A stretch of DNA of 9,697 bases from an uncultured Pseudomonadota bacterium (GTDB lineage Bacteria; Pseudomonadota; Gammaproteobacteria; Burkholderiales; Rhodocyclaceae): NCBI GenBank assembly GCA_946479855.1, contig CAMLHL010000087.1:1-9697 (forward strand). Reading direction: 5' to 3'. The position numbers were made by a program, and so were the translations under genes. Shown here piece by piece: positions 1-7,386 of the stretch. Position 1 is the stretch's first letter. Each line of letters starts with the position of its first letter. Under the pieces are notes generated by a model. It was not told the DNA's origin. It worked only from the letters and a program-made list of their open reading frames with translations, and searched no databases.

Positions 1-2556
1 GAATGCCACATGGCCTACCACTTCCCGCTGATGCCGCGCATGTACATGGCGATCGCCCAGGAGGACCGCCACCCGGTCGTCGAAATCATGCAGCAGACGC
101 CGGACATTCCGGACAGTTGCCAGTGGGCGATCTTCCTGCGCAACCACGACGAACTGACCCTGGAAATGGTGACCAGCAAGGAGCGCGACTACATGTACCA
201 GATGTATGCCGCCGACCGCCGCGCCCGGATCAATCTCGGCATCCGCCGCCGCCTGGCGCCGCTGATGGACAACGACCCCGAGCGCATCAAGCTGATGAAT
301 GCCTTGCTGCTGTCGATGCCCGGCTCGCCGATCATCTACTACGGCGATGAGCTCGGCATGGGCGACAACGTCTATCTCGGCGACCGCGACGGCGTGCGGA
401 CGCCGATGCAGTGGAGCCCGGACCGCAACGCCGGTTTTTCGAAGGCTGACCCGCAACGCCTCTATCTGCCGCCGATCATGGACCCGGTCTATGGCTTCCA
501 AGCGGTCAATGTCGAGGCCCAGACCCGCGATTCGTCCTCCCTGCTGAACTGGACACGGCGCCTGCTGGCCGTGCGCAAGAGTCACAGCGCCTTCGGCCGC
601 GGCAGCCTGGTCTTTCTCAATCCCGGCAACCGCAAGATACTGGCCTTCCTGCGCGAATATGGCGAACAGACGCTGCTTTGCGTCGCCAACCTGGCGCGCT
701 CGGCGCAACCGGTGGAACTCGACCTGGCGGCCTACAAGGGACGGGTGCCGGTTGAACTGCTCGGTCGCACGGCTTTTCCGCCGATCGGCGAATTGCCTTA
801 TCTGGTCACCCTGCAAGGCCATGGTTTCTACTGGTTCCGGCTGGCCACCGGCGAGGCCGCCCCGAACTGGCACGAGGAACGCCTGCCGCGGGAAGAGGCG
901 CCGGTGCTGGTTTTCTTCGACGGCTGGCACAGCCTTTTCCGCGAGCGCGTCGTCCCCTGGCGCATTGGCATGGCCGAAAAACTGCGCGCCCAACTCGAGC
1001 GCGAAGTCCTGCCGCGCTTCATCGTCAAGCAGCGCTGGTATGCCGCGCAGGATGGGCCGGTGCGTCAGGTCGCGCTGCTCGACCATGCCGAGTGGAACGA
1101 TCCGCCTGGTCGCTGGTTTCCTGCACTGTTCCGCGTCGATGCCGGGGCCAGTGCCGCCGACTACTTTCTGCCGCTGGCCCTGGTCTGGGAGAACGAAGAA
1201 GAGGGGATGCACGCCATGCTGCCGGCTACCGTTGCCCGGGTGCGCATGCAGGCGCAAATCGGCGTCCTCGGCGATGCCTTGGCCGACGAATCTTTCGTCC
1301 GCGCCCTGGTTGAATCGATCGCTGCCGGGAGGGTGTTCCATTGCGCCCATGGCAGTATCCGCTGCACGCCAAGCCGCGCCTTTGGCCAATTCGCCGGCGA
1401 TGATTTGGCGACGCTGCCGGTGCGACCATCGGCCGCGCACAGCAGCAACAGCGTTCGTGTCCTCGGCCATCGCCTCTTTCTCAAGCTCTATCGTCGCCTG
1501 TCGACCGGTATTTGCCAGGAACTGGAGATCGGCCGCTTCCTGACCGAAGTGGCGCACTTTCCGAACTGCGTGCCGGTCTTCGGCGCCATCGAGTATTGCC
1601 CGACGGCTGCTGAAGCCGGCAAGGGCAGTGAAAAAGGCCCGGAAAACCCGGTTGACCGTATGACCCTGGCCCTGCTGCAGGGTTATGTCGAAAACCAGGG
1701 TGACGGCTGGAGCTACACGCTGGCCTATCTGGAACGTTTCTTCGAACACCTCGAAATGACCAGCGTGGCGGCGGCCGACACGCACGGCGCCTATCTCACC
1801 CTCGTCCGCACGCTCGGTCGGCGCACGGCCGAACTGCATCTGGCGCTGGCCAGGCCTAGCGGCGACCCCGCCTTCGACCCCGAAACGATCAGCCCGTCCG
1901 ATCTCGAGCAGTGGACGCAAGCCGCCAGCCAGGAAGCGATGGACAGCCTGGCCCGGCTCGAAGGCGCCCTGGCCACGCTGCCGACCGCGGCACGGGCGCC
2001 GGCCGAGGCCTTGCTGGCGCAACGCCAGGCGCTGTTGGCGCAGATCGCCACTGGTTCCTCGCTGCAACGCTTCGCCGGACTGAAGATCCGCCATCATGGC
2101 GACTACCATCTCGGGCAGGTGCTGGTCGCCCAGAACGATTTCATCATCATCGACTTCGAAGGCGAGCCGACGCGCACTCCGGAGCAACGGCGACAGAAAA
2201 GCTCGCCGTTGCGCGATGTCGCCGGCATGCTTCGTTCATTCGACTACGCCGCCCGTACCGCACTCGCCCATGTCGCCAGCGAAGCCCCGCCGGATATGGC
2301 GACGCTCGAAACGCAGGTAGCTGCCTGGCAGCTGGAGGTCGAGCGGGCGTTTTTGCTCAGCTACGCTGAAACCGTGGCCGCCGGCGATGCCAGGCTCTAC
2401 GGGAAGTGGTCTGAGGCGCAGCGTTTGCTGGAACTGTTCGTGCTCGAAAAAGCACTCTATGAACTGCGCTACGAGTTGGCGCACCGGCCGGACTGGGTGC
2501 AACTGCCGCTGCTCGGCATCCTGGCGGGGCTCGGTACAACGCCGGGGGGCCACTGA
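1..2556 (+). CDS. treS: Trehalose synthase / maltokinase fusion protein, 5'-truncated by the window
   Basis: Bifunctional cytoplasmic enzyme. The TreS part (GH13) isomerises maltose and trehalose; the C-terminal maltokinase (Mak/Pep2) phosphorylates maltose with ATP to maltose 1-phosphate, the GlgE substrate. The frame is open from base 1, and its first codons (E-C-H before MAYHFPLMPR) belong to the TreS barrel, so the Met at 10 is internal. By TreS family length about 300 residues, including the nucleophile Asp and acid/base Glu, lie upstream. Numbering from the Met at 10, the third catalytic Asp is D47 in RNHDELTLEM. The TreS beta domain ends near residue 278 (FYWFRL). The maltokinase cap follows (LPRFIVKQRWYA, about 334-345), then a probable ATP-binding Lys (K492 in LKLYRR), the catalytic loop HHGDYHLGQ (D698) and the metal-binding DFEGEP (D715). 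The kinase loop reads GICQELE, where relatives I recall carry a proline before the E (NPE/QPE). It is followed after 29 bases by the membrane-protein gene. Identification is firm. Confidence 0.95.
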   Translation, partial: ECHMAYHFPLMPRMYMAIAQEDRHPVVEIMQQTPDIPDSCQWAIFLRNHDELTLEMVTSKERDYMYQMYAADRRARINLGIRRRLAPLMDNDPERIKLMNALLLSMPGSPIIYYGDELGMGDNVYLGDRDGVRTPMQWSPDRNAGFSKADPQRLYLPPIMDPVYGFQAVNVEAQTRDSSSLLNWTRRLLAVRKSHSAFGRGSLVFLNPGNRKILAFLREYGEQTLLCVANLARSAQPVELDLAAYKGRVPVELLGRTAFPPIGELPYLVTLQGHGFYWFRLATGEAAPNWHEERLPREEAPVLVFFDGWHSLFRERVVPWRIGMAEKLRAQLEREVLPRFIVKQRWYAAQDGPVRQVALLDHAEWNDPPGRWFPALFRVDAGASAADYFLPLALVWENEEEGMHAMLPATVARVRMQAQIGVLGDALADESFVRALVESIAAGRVFHCAHGSIRCTPSRAFGQFAGDDLATLPVRPSAAHSSNSVRVLGHRLFLKLYRRLSTGICQELEIGRFLTEVAHFPNCVPVFGAIEYCPTAAEAGKGSEKGPENPVDRMTLALLQGYVENQGDGWSYTLAYLERFFEHLEMTSVAAADTHGAYLTLVRTLGRRTAELHLALARPSGDPAFDPETISPSDLEQWTQAASQEAMDSLARLEGALATLPTAARAPAEALLAQRQALLAQIATGSSLQRFAGLKIRHHGDYHLGQVLVAQNDFIIIDFEGEPTRTPEQRRQKSSPLRDVAGMLRSFDYAARTALAHVASEAPPDMATLETQVAAWQLEVERAFLLSYAETVAAGDARLYGKWSEAQRLLELFVLEKALYELRYELAHRPDWVQLPLLGILAGLGTTPGGH

Positions 2557-2573
2557 TCGCCGGACTGGCGAAC

Positions 2574-2579
2574 GAGGAG
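2574..2579 (+). promoter_or_regulatory. Ribosome binding site of the membrane-protein gene
   Basis: GAGGAG sits 6 bases before the ATG at 2586, in the 29-base gap after the treS stop. A nearer ATG at 2581 is in another frame and only 1 base from the motif, so this site supports the start at 2586. Confidence 0.7.
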
Positions 2580-2585
2580 AATGGC

Positions 2586-3284
2586 ATGGAACCGATCGAC
2601 ATGGCACTCGAAACGCTGCACACTTTTCTTCAGCAAGTCGGGGCGTTTCTGCCCCGGGTATTGCTGGCGCTGGCGATCGCCATTGCCGGCTGGCTGATCG
2701 CCAAGGCCATCCGCTTTGCCGTCGTCAAGGCCCTGCGCTCGGTCAATTTTCACGTTCTGACCGAGCGCGCCCGCATCGACGCGTTCCTGCAGATGGGGGG
2801 CAGCATGGCCGATACCACCGCGGTCATCGGCATGCTGGCTTACTGGTTGACCATCGTCGCGGCGCTGATTCTCGCCTGCAACAGCCTCGGCCTGACTTAT
2901 GTGACCGACCTGCTGTCGCGGATCGCGCTGTTCGTGCCGCACGTTATCCTGGCCATCGTCATCCTCGCCTTCGGCGCCTATTTCGCCAACTTCATCGAGG
3001 GCAGCGTCAACCTCTACGGCCGCAACGTCGGCTTTGACGAGGCACCGCTGCTCGGTCGCCTGGCCCGTTACGCCGTGCTGCTCTTCGTCATTCTGATTGC
3101 CCTCGACCAGCTGGGGATAGCCGGCGACATCATCCGGCAGACTTTTCTGATCATCCTCGCCGGCATCGTATTGACGCTGGCTCTCGCCTTCGGTCTCGGT
3201 GGCCAGCGCTGGGCGGCGGATTTGCTCGAACACTGGTGGCCGCAGCGCGACAAGGAGGAGAAGCATGGCCGCGACAGCCATTAG
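2586..3284 (+). CDS. MscS-related membrane protein (conserved TM-helix type), lacking the channel's cytoplasmic domain
   Basis: A 232-residue hydrophobic protein, probably in the inner membrane. By eye there are about five membrane segments: roughly 21-42, 80-100, 112-138, 160-178 and 186-206. The amphipathic pattern LPRVLLALAIAIAGWLIAK recurs as VPHVILAIVILAFGAYFAN and resembles the 'conserved TM helix' module found in MscS-family proteins. The end, LALAFGLGGQRWAADLL, resembles the pore-lining helix of MscS. Where MscS would continue into its beta and alpha/beta cytoplasmic domains, this protein stops after a short charged tail (QRDKEEKHGRDSH). This short architecture is, to my knowledge, a recognised family of uncertain function, so it need not be a truncation. 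Start is set by GAGGAG 6 bases upstream. The gene lies in line between treS and glgX, suggesting co-transcription. A role in sensing or relieving osmotic stress, where trehalose is a common protectant, is inference; gating activity cannot be read from sequence. Confidence 0.8.
   Translation: MEPIDMALETLHTFLQQVGAFLPRVLLALAIAIAGWLIAKAIRFAVVKALRSVNFHVLTERARIDAFLQMGGSMADTTAVIGMLAYWLTIVAALILACNSLGLTYVTDLLSRIALFVPHVILAIVILAFGAYFANFIEGSVNLYGRNVGFDEAPLLGRLARYAVLLFVILIALDQLGIAGDIIRQTFLIILAGIVLTLALAFGLGGQRWAADLLEHWWPQRDKEEKHGRDSH
3252..3260 (+). promoter_or_regulatory. Very strong Shine-Dalgarno sequence before a mini-ORF
   Basis: AAGGAGGAG contains the full AAGGAGG complement of the 16S rRNA 3' end, and its core lies 6 bases before the ATG at 3265. 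It is the strongest such site I see in the window. It also encodes K-E-E in the charged tail of the membrane protein, so it may be a by-product of that coding sequence. Confidence 0.4.
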
Positions 3285-3345
3285 CCGCTGCCCCGGCCCG
3301 GATGGCGTCGGCAGCCAGCCGGTGATCATTTTCCGCGCGGCCTGA
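3265..3345 (+). CDS. Possible 26-residue leader or coupling peptide before glgX
   Basis: A short ORF begins with ATG 6 bases after the SD core AAGGAGG, overlaps the last 20 bases of the membrane-protein gene in another frame, and stops with TGA 4 bases before the glgX ATG. The peptide starts MAATAISRCPG and ends PVIIFRAA. I recognise no family, signal peptide or membrane helix. It fills nearly the whole gap between two genes, and glgX has only a weak GAAG at 3344-3347, too close to its ATG. The geometry would suit translational coupling, with ribosomes finishing the peptide and reinitiating at glgX. Alternatively the ORF is accidental, because the SD motif is also a Lys-Glu-Glu run of the upstream protein. 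Confidence 0.25.
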   Translation: MAATAISRCPGPDGVGSQPVIIFRAA

Positions 3346-3349
3346 AGCG

Positions 3350-5500
3350 ATGGATATCCCGATCACCGCCGTCTGGCCAGGTGCGCCTTATCCGATCGGC
3401 GCCATCTGGGATGGGGCGGGGGTCAATTTCGCACTGTTCTCGGAACATGCCGAGAAGGTCGAGTTGTGCCTGTTCGACCGACTCGGTCGGCGCGAAACCC
3501 AGCGCCTCGAGTTGCCCGAGCGGACCGGCCAGGTGTGGCACGGTTATCTGCCGGAAGCGCGGCCCGGCCTGTTCTATGGCTATCGGGTGTACGGCCCCTA
3601 CGATCCGCTGCGCGGCCTGCGCTTCAACCCGTACAAGCTGTTGCTCGACCCCTACGCCCGCGACATCGTTGGCGGCCTGCGCTGGAGCGACGCCCATTTC
3701 GGCTACCGGATCGACGGCCGCCATGCCGATCTGGGGATCGATCGCCGTGACAATGCGGCTGGCATGCCGCGCTGCCGGGTGATCGACCCGGCCTTCACCT
3801 GGGGCGATGACCGGCCGCCACGCCGCTCCTGGCACGAAACGGTCATTTACGAACTGCACGTCAAGGGCTTCACCATCCGGCACCCGGACATTCCGCTGCC
3901 GTTGCGCGGCACCTACGCCGGTCTCGCCACGGCGCCGGTGATCGCCCACCTGCTGGCCCTGGGCGTCACCGCCGTCGAACTGATGCCGGTGCATACCGCC
4001 GTCAACGACCGCCATCTGGTGAGCCGGGGGCTGAGCAACTACTGGGGCTACAACACGATCGGCTACTTCGCCCCCGACGCCCGCTACTCGGCGAGCGGCT
4101 CGATCAAGGAATTCAAGAGCATGGTCAAGATGCTCCATGCGGCCGGCATCGAGGTCATCCTCGACGTGGTCTACAACCACACCGCCGAAGGCAGCGAACT
4201 GGGCCCGACGCTGTGCTTCCGGGGGATCGACAACGCCGCCTATTACCGCCTAGCCCCCAACGAGCCGCGCTTTTACCTCGACTACACCGGCTGCGGCAAT
4301 ACCCTGAACATGCAGCATCCGCAGGTCCTGCAGCTGATCATGGACAGCCTGCGCTACTGGGTTCTGGAGATGCATGTCGACGGTTTCCGTTTCGATCTGG
4401 CCTCGGCACTGGCCCGCGAACTGCACGAGGTGGACCGGCTGAGCGCCTTTTTCGACATCATCCACCAGGACCCGGTGCTGTCGCAGGTCAAGCTGATCGC
4501 CGAGCCGTGGGATCTCGGCGAAGGGGGTTACCAGGTCGGCAATTTCCCCTTCGGCTGGGCCGAATGGAACGATCGTTACCGCGACGCCGTACGCGCCTAC
4601 TGGAAAGGCGACGGCGGCCTGATCGGCGAGTTCGCCTATCGCGTCACCGGTTCCAGCGACCTCTATGCTACGGGCGGGCGGCAGCCGCACGCCAGCATCA
4701 ATTTCGTCACCGCCCACGACGGCTTCACGCTGGAGGATCTGGTCAGCTACGACACCAAGCACAACGAAGCGAACGGCGAAAACAATCGCGACGGCAGCGA
4801 CCAGAACCGCTCGTGGAACTGCGGCGTCGAAGGTCCGACTGCCGATCCGGCGATCCTCGCCCTGCGCGCCCGCCAGAAACGCAACCTGATGGCGACGCTG
4901 CTGCTCTCCCAGGGCGTGCCGATGCTGCTCGCCGGCGATACCCTCGGTTGCAGCCAGCGCGGCAACAACAACGCCTATTGCCAGGACAACGCGACGAGCT
5001 GGGTCAACTGGCAACTTGACCCGGCGCAGCGCGGCTTTTTCGAATTCGTCTGCCATCTGATCCGTCTGCGCCAGCGCCATCCGGGATTTCGCCGCCGCCG
5101 CTTCTTCGAGGGGCGGCCGATCAAGGGCAGCGAAGTCAAGGACGTCCAATGGCTGAATCCGGATGGCTGCGAAATGAGCGACGACGAATGGGCCAACAGC
5201 TACGCCCGCTGCCTCGGCATGTTCCTGGCCGCCAGCGGGCTCGATGAACGGGATCGCCGTGGTCGCCGGGTGCATGACGACAATCTGCTGCTTCTCTTCA
5301 ACGCCCATCACGAGACGCTGCCTTTCCGCCTGCCGGACTGGCAGACCGGCCGGGTCTGGGAATTGATGCTCGATACCGCCAGCGGTGAAATCGGCAAAGG
5401 GAAAACCCATGCCGGCGGCGAGGAATTTCCGCTGACCGGGCGTTCGCTGGTCCTGTTCAAACTGTTGCGCGTCGGGCAAGACAGGCGGGCAGCGCCATGA
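3350..5500 (+). CDS. glgX: Glycogen debranching enzyme GlgX (isoamylase-type, GH13)
   Basis: A complete 716-residue cytoplasmic enzyme that hydrolyses alpha-1,6 branches of glycogen, typically short outer chains already trimmed by phosphorylase, releasing maltodextrins. The N-terminus ([20 protein letters not shown]) is the standard GlgX opening and leads into a CBM48-like domain to about residue 110. The GH13 motifs are intact: region I DVVYNH (272-277), region II GFRFDL with nucleophile D349, region [12 protein letters not shown] with acid/base E385, and region IV TAHDGF with D457. The stretch [13 protein letters not shown] (471-483) and [10 protein letters not shown] (538-547) are typical of GlgX. 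Length is near the family norm of about 660-720. The ATG at 3350 is the first possible start, since an in-frame TGA lies at 3323-3325 with no start between. Its own SD is weak. It overlaps treZ by 4 bases. Released maltodextrins would feed MalQ and the TreY/TreZ pair. Confidence 0.97.
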   Translation: MDIPITAVWPGAPYPIGAIWDGAGVNFALFSEHAEKVELCLFDRLGRRETQRLELPERTGQVWHGYLPEARPGLFYGYRVYGPYDPLRGLRFNPYKLLLDPYARDIVGGLRWSDAHFGYRIDGRHADLGIDRRDNAAGMPRCRVIDPAFTWGDDRPPRRSWHETVIYELHVKGFTIRHPDIPLPLRGTYAGLATAPVIAHLLALGVTAVELMPVHTAVNDRHLVSRGLSNYWGYNTIGYFAPDARYSASGSIKEFKSMVKMLHAAGIEVILDVVYNHTAEGSELGPTLCFRGIDNAAYYRLAPNEPRFYLDYTGCGNTLNMQHPQVLQLIMDSLRYWVLEMHVDGFRFDLASALARELHEVDRLSAFFDIIHQDPVLSQVKLIAEPWDLGEGGYQVGNFPFGWAEWNDRYRDAVRAYWKGDGGLIGEFAYRVTGSSDLYATGGRQPHASINFVTAHDGFTLEDLVSYDTKHNEANGENNRDGSDQNRSWNCGVEGPTADPAILALRARQKRNLMATLLLSQGVPMLLAGDTLGCSQRGNNNAYCQDNATSWVNWQLDPAQRGFFEFVCHLIRLRQRHPGFRRRRFFEGRPIKGSEVKDVQWLNPDGCEMSDDEWANSYARCLGMFLAASGLDERDRRGRRVHDDNLLLLFNAHHETLPFRLPDWQTGRVWELMLDTASGEIGKGKTHAGGEEFPLTGRSLVLFKLLRVGQDRRAAP

Positions 5501-7386
5501 TGCCGGTGCGCCGCATCCATCGCATGCCGTTCGGTAGCGAGTTAATCGCCGGCGGGGTCCGCTTTCGGCTGTGGGCGCCGTCGGCAGCGCAGGTGGCGCT
5601 GTGCCTGGAGGACGTCGAACGGACGATGCCGGCGGCCGGGGAGGGGTGGTTCGCCCTTGACGTGGCCAGTGCCGGGCCGGGCAGCCGCTATCGCTTTTGC
5701 ATCGACGGCGGCCTGCGGGTGCCCGACCCGGCCTCGCGCTGCAACCCCGACGACGTGCACGGAGCGAGCGAAGTCGTCGATGCCGAAGCCTTCGCCTGGG
5801 ACGATGGCGAATGGCCCGGCCTGCCCTGGGAACAGGCGGTGATCTACGAACTGCATGTCGGCAGCTTCACGCCGGAAGGGAGCTTCGCCGCCGTCGCGAT
5901 GCGTCTCGACGATCTGGCCGAACTCGGCGTCACCGCCATCGAACTGATGCCGGTCGCCGATTTTCCCGGCCGCTGCAACTGGGGTTACGACGGTGTGCTG
6001 CCCTTCGCACCGGCCAGCCGCTACGGCCGGCCGGACGACCTCAAGCGGCTGGTCCAGGCCGCCCATGCCCGTGGCCTGATGGTGCTGCTCGACGTCGTCT
6101 ATAACCACTTCGGGCCGGAAGGCAATTATCTCCAGCGCTACGCCGCGCCATTCTTCAACGCCGGGCACCAGACGCCCTGGGGCCCGGCGATCAACTTCGA
6201 CGGCGCCGGCAGCGGGCCGGTGCGCGACTTCTTCATCCACAACGCGCTCTATTGGCTGGAGGAATACCACGTCGACGGCCTGCGCCTCGATGCCGTGCAT
6301 GCCATCGTCGACGACTCGACCCCGGATATCGTTGCGGCGATCGCCGCGGCAGTGCGCCAGGGTCCGGGCCGCCAGCGCCAGATCCACCTGATCCTCGAGA
6401 ACGACCGCAACCAGGCGCGCTACCTCGGGCGCGACGGCGAAGGGGCGCCGCTCGGCGCGACGGCCCAGTGGAACGACGATTTCCATCATGCCCTGCATGT
6501 GCTGCTGACCGGCGAAACGGATGGCTACTACGGCGACTATGCCGATGCCCCGGGGCCTCACCTCGGCCGCTGCCTGGCCGAAGGCTTTGCCTTTCAGGGC
6601 GAGGTCTCGGCCTACCGCAACCACCAGCGGCGCGGCGAGAGCAGCCGGCATCTGCCGCCGGCCGCCTTCGTCAATTTCCTGCAAAGCCACGACCAGATCG
6701 GCAACCGGGCTGGCGGCGAACGCCTGGCCGAGTTGGCCGAACCGGCCACGTTGGCGGCAGCGACGGCGATCCTGCTGCTCGCCCCGGCGCCGCCGATGTT
6801 GTTCATGGGCGAAGAGTTCGCCGCGGCCCAGCCATTCTTCTTTTTCTGCGATTTCGGCCCGGAACTGGCGGCGGCGGTCAACGCCGGCCGGCGCCGGGAA
6901 TTTGCCGATTTTCAGGGATTTGCGGCGTCTCCCGGGGCCGAGGCCGCCGGCCCGATAGCCGGGTTGGCCGATCTGCCCGATGCCAATGCGCCGTCTACGT
7001 TCGCCGCCTGCGTCCCCGACTGGGCCAGCCGAGAAATGCCCCCGCACGACCGCTGGCTGGCCTTGCACCGGCAGTTGCTGGCGTTGCGCCGGCAGCAGAT
7101 CATGCCGCGGCTGCGCGGCATGGGCGCGGCCGCGGCTACTTGGCAAGCGTTTGGCGAGCACGCTCTCGCCGTCGCTTGGCAACTCGGTGAGGGCAGCCAT
7201 CTGGCGCTGCTCGCCAACCTCGGCCCGGCGGAAAGCGGCCCGCTGCCGCTGCCGCCGGGCATCGCCATTTACCGTAGCGCCAACTTGCCAGCCGACATGC
7301 TGGCCAGCGGTCGCCTGCCGCCGTGGTCGGTCGCCTGGCTGCTCGACGCGGTGGGCAACCGGCGGCAGAACGGGGCAAGCGCATGA
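5497..7386 (+). CDS. treZ: Malto-oligosyltrehalose trehalohydrolase TreZ (GH13)
   Basis: A complete 629-residue cytoplasmic enzyme. It cleaves the alpha-1,4 bond next to the trehalose end of maltooligosyl-trehalose, freeing trehalose; TreY makes that substrate. An N-terminal CBM48-like domain ([19 protein letters not shown], 12-30) precedes the barrel. Catalytic motifs are complete: DVVYNH (199-204), GLRLDAVHA with nucleophile D265, LILENDRN with acid/base E301, and [10 protein letters not shown] with D399. The ENDRN motif and the NFLQxHDQIGNR stretch separate TreZ from branching and debranching enzymes. The start overlaps the glgX stop as ATGA, and a second in-frame ATG follows at once, so the protein begins M-M or M; translational coupling to glgX is likely. 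The linker around residues 473-500 is Ala/Gly/Pro-rich and looks somewhat longer than in typical TreZ. No treY is seen in the window; it is expected nearby. Confidence 0.95.
   Translation: MMPVRRIHRMPFGSELIAGGVRFRLWAPSAAQVALCLEDVERTMPAAGEGWFALDVASAGPGSRYRFCIDGGLRVPDPASRCNPDDVHGASEVVDAEAFAWDDGEWPGLPWEQAVIYELHVGSFTPEGSFAAVAMRLDDLAELGVTAIELMPVADFPGRCNWGYDGVLPFAPASRYGRPDDLKRLVQAAHARGLMVLLDVVYNHFGPEGNYLQRYAAPFFNAGHQTPWGPAINFDGAGSGPVRDFFIHNALYWLEEYHVDGLRLDAVHAIVDDSTPDIVAAIAAAVRQGPGRQRQIHLILENDRNQARYLGRDGEGAPLGATAQWNDDFHHALHVLLTGETDGYYGDYADAPGPHLGRCLAEGFAFQGEVSAYRNHQRRGESSRHLPPAAFVNFLQSHDQIGNRAGGERLAELAEPATLAAATAILLLAPAPPMLFMGEEFAAAQPFFFFCDFGPELAAAVNAGRRREFADFQGFAASPGAEAAGPIAGLADLPDANAPSTFAACVPDWASREMPPHDRWLALHRQLLALRRQQIMPRLRGMGAAAATWQAFGEHALAVAWQLGEGSHLALLANLGPAESGPLPLPPGIAIYRSANLPADMLASGRLPPWSVAWLLDAVGNRRQNGASA

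Noticed and set aside
10..12. Met at base 10 as the start of the first gene
   Set aside because: The frame is open upstream to base 1 and the preceding codons (E-C-H) match the TreS barrel. A start here would remove two of three catalytic residues, so the gene is cut by the window, not truncated in nature.
2581..2583. ATG at 2581 as the start of the membrane-protein gene
   Set aside because: It is in a different frame from the membrane protein and only 1 base from the GAGGAG motif; ATG 2586 has proper spacing.
3326..4180. Minus-strand ORF of 284 codons opposite the start of glgX
   Set aside because: Its codons mirror conserved GlgX N-terminal sequence, and the translation has no recognisable domain.
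4250..5479. Minus-strand ORF of 409 codons opposite glgX
   Set aside because: Antisense shadow of glgX; no family resemblance and no ribosome binding site of note.
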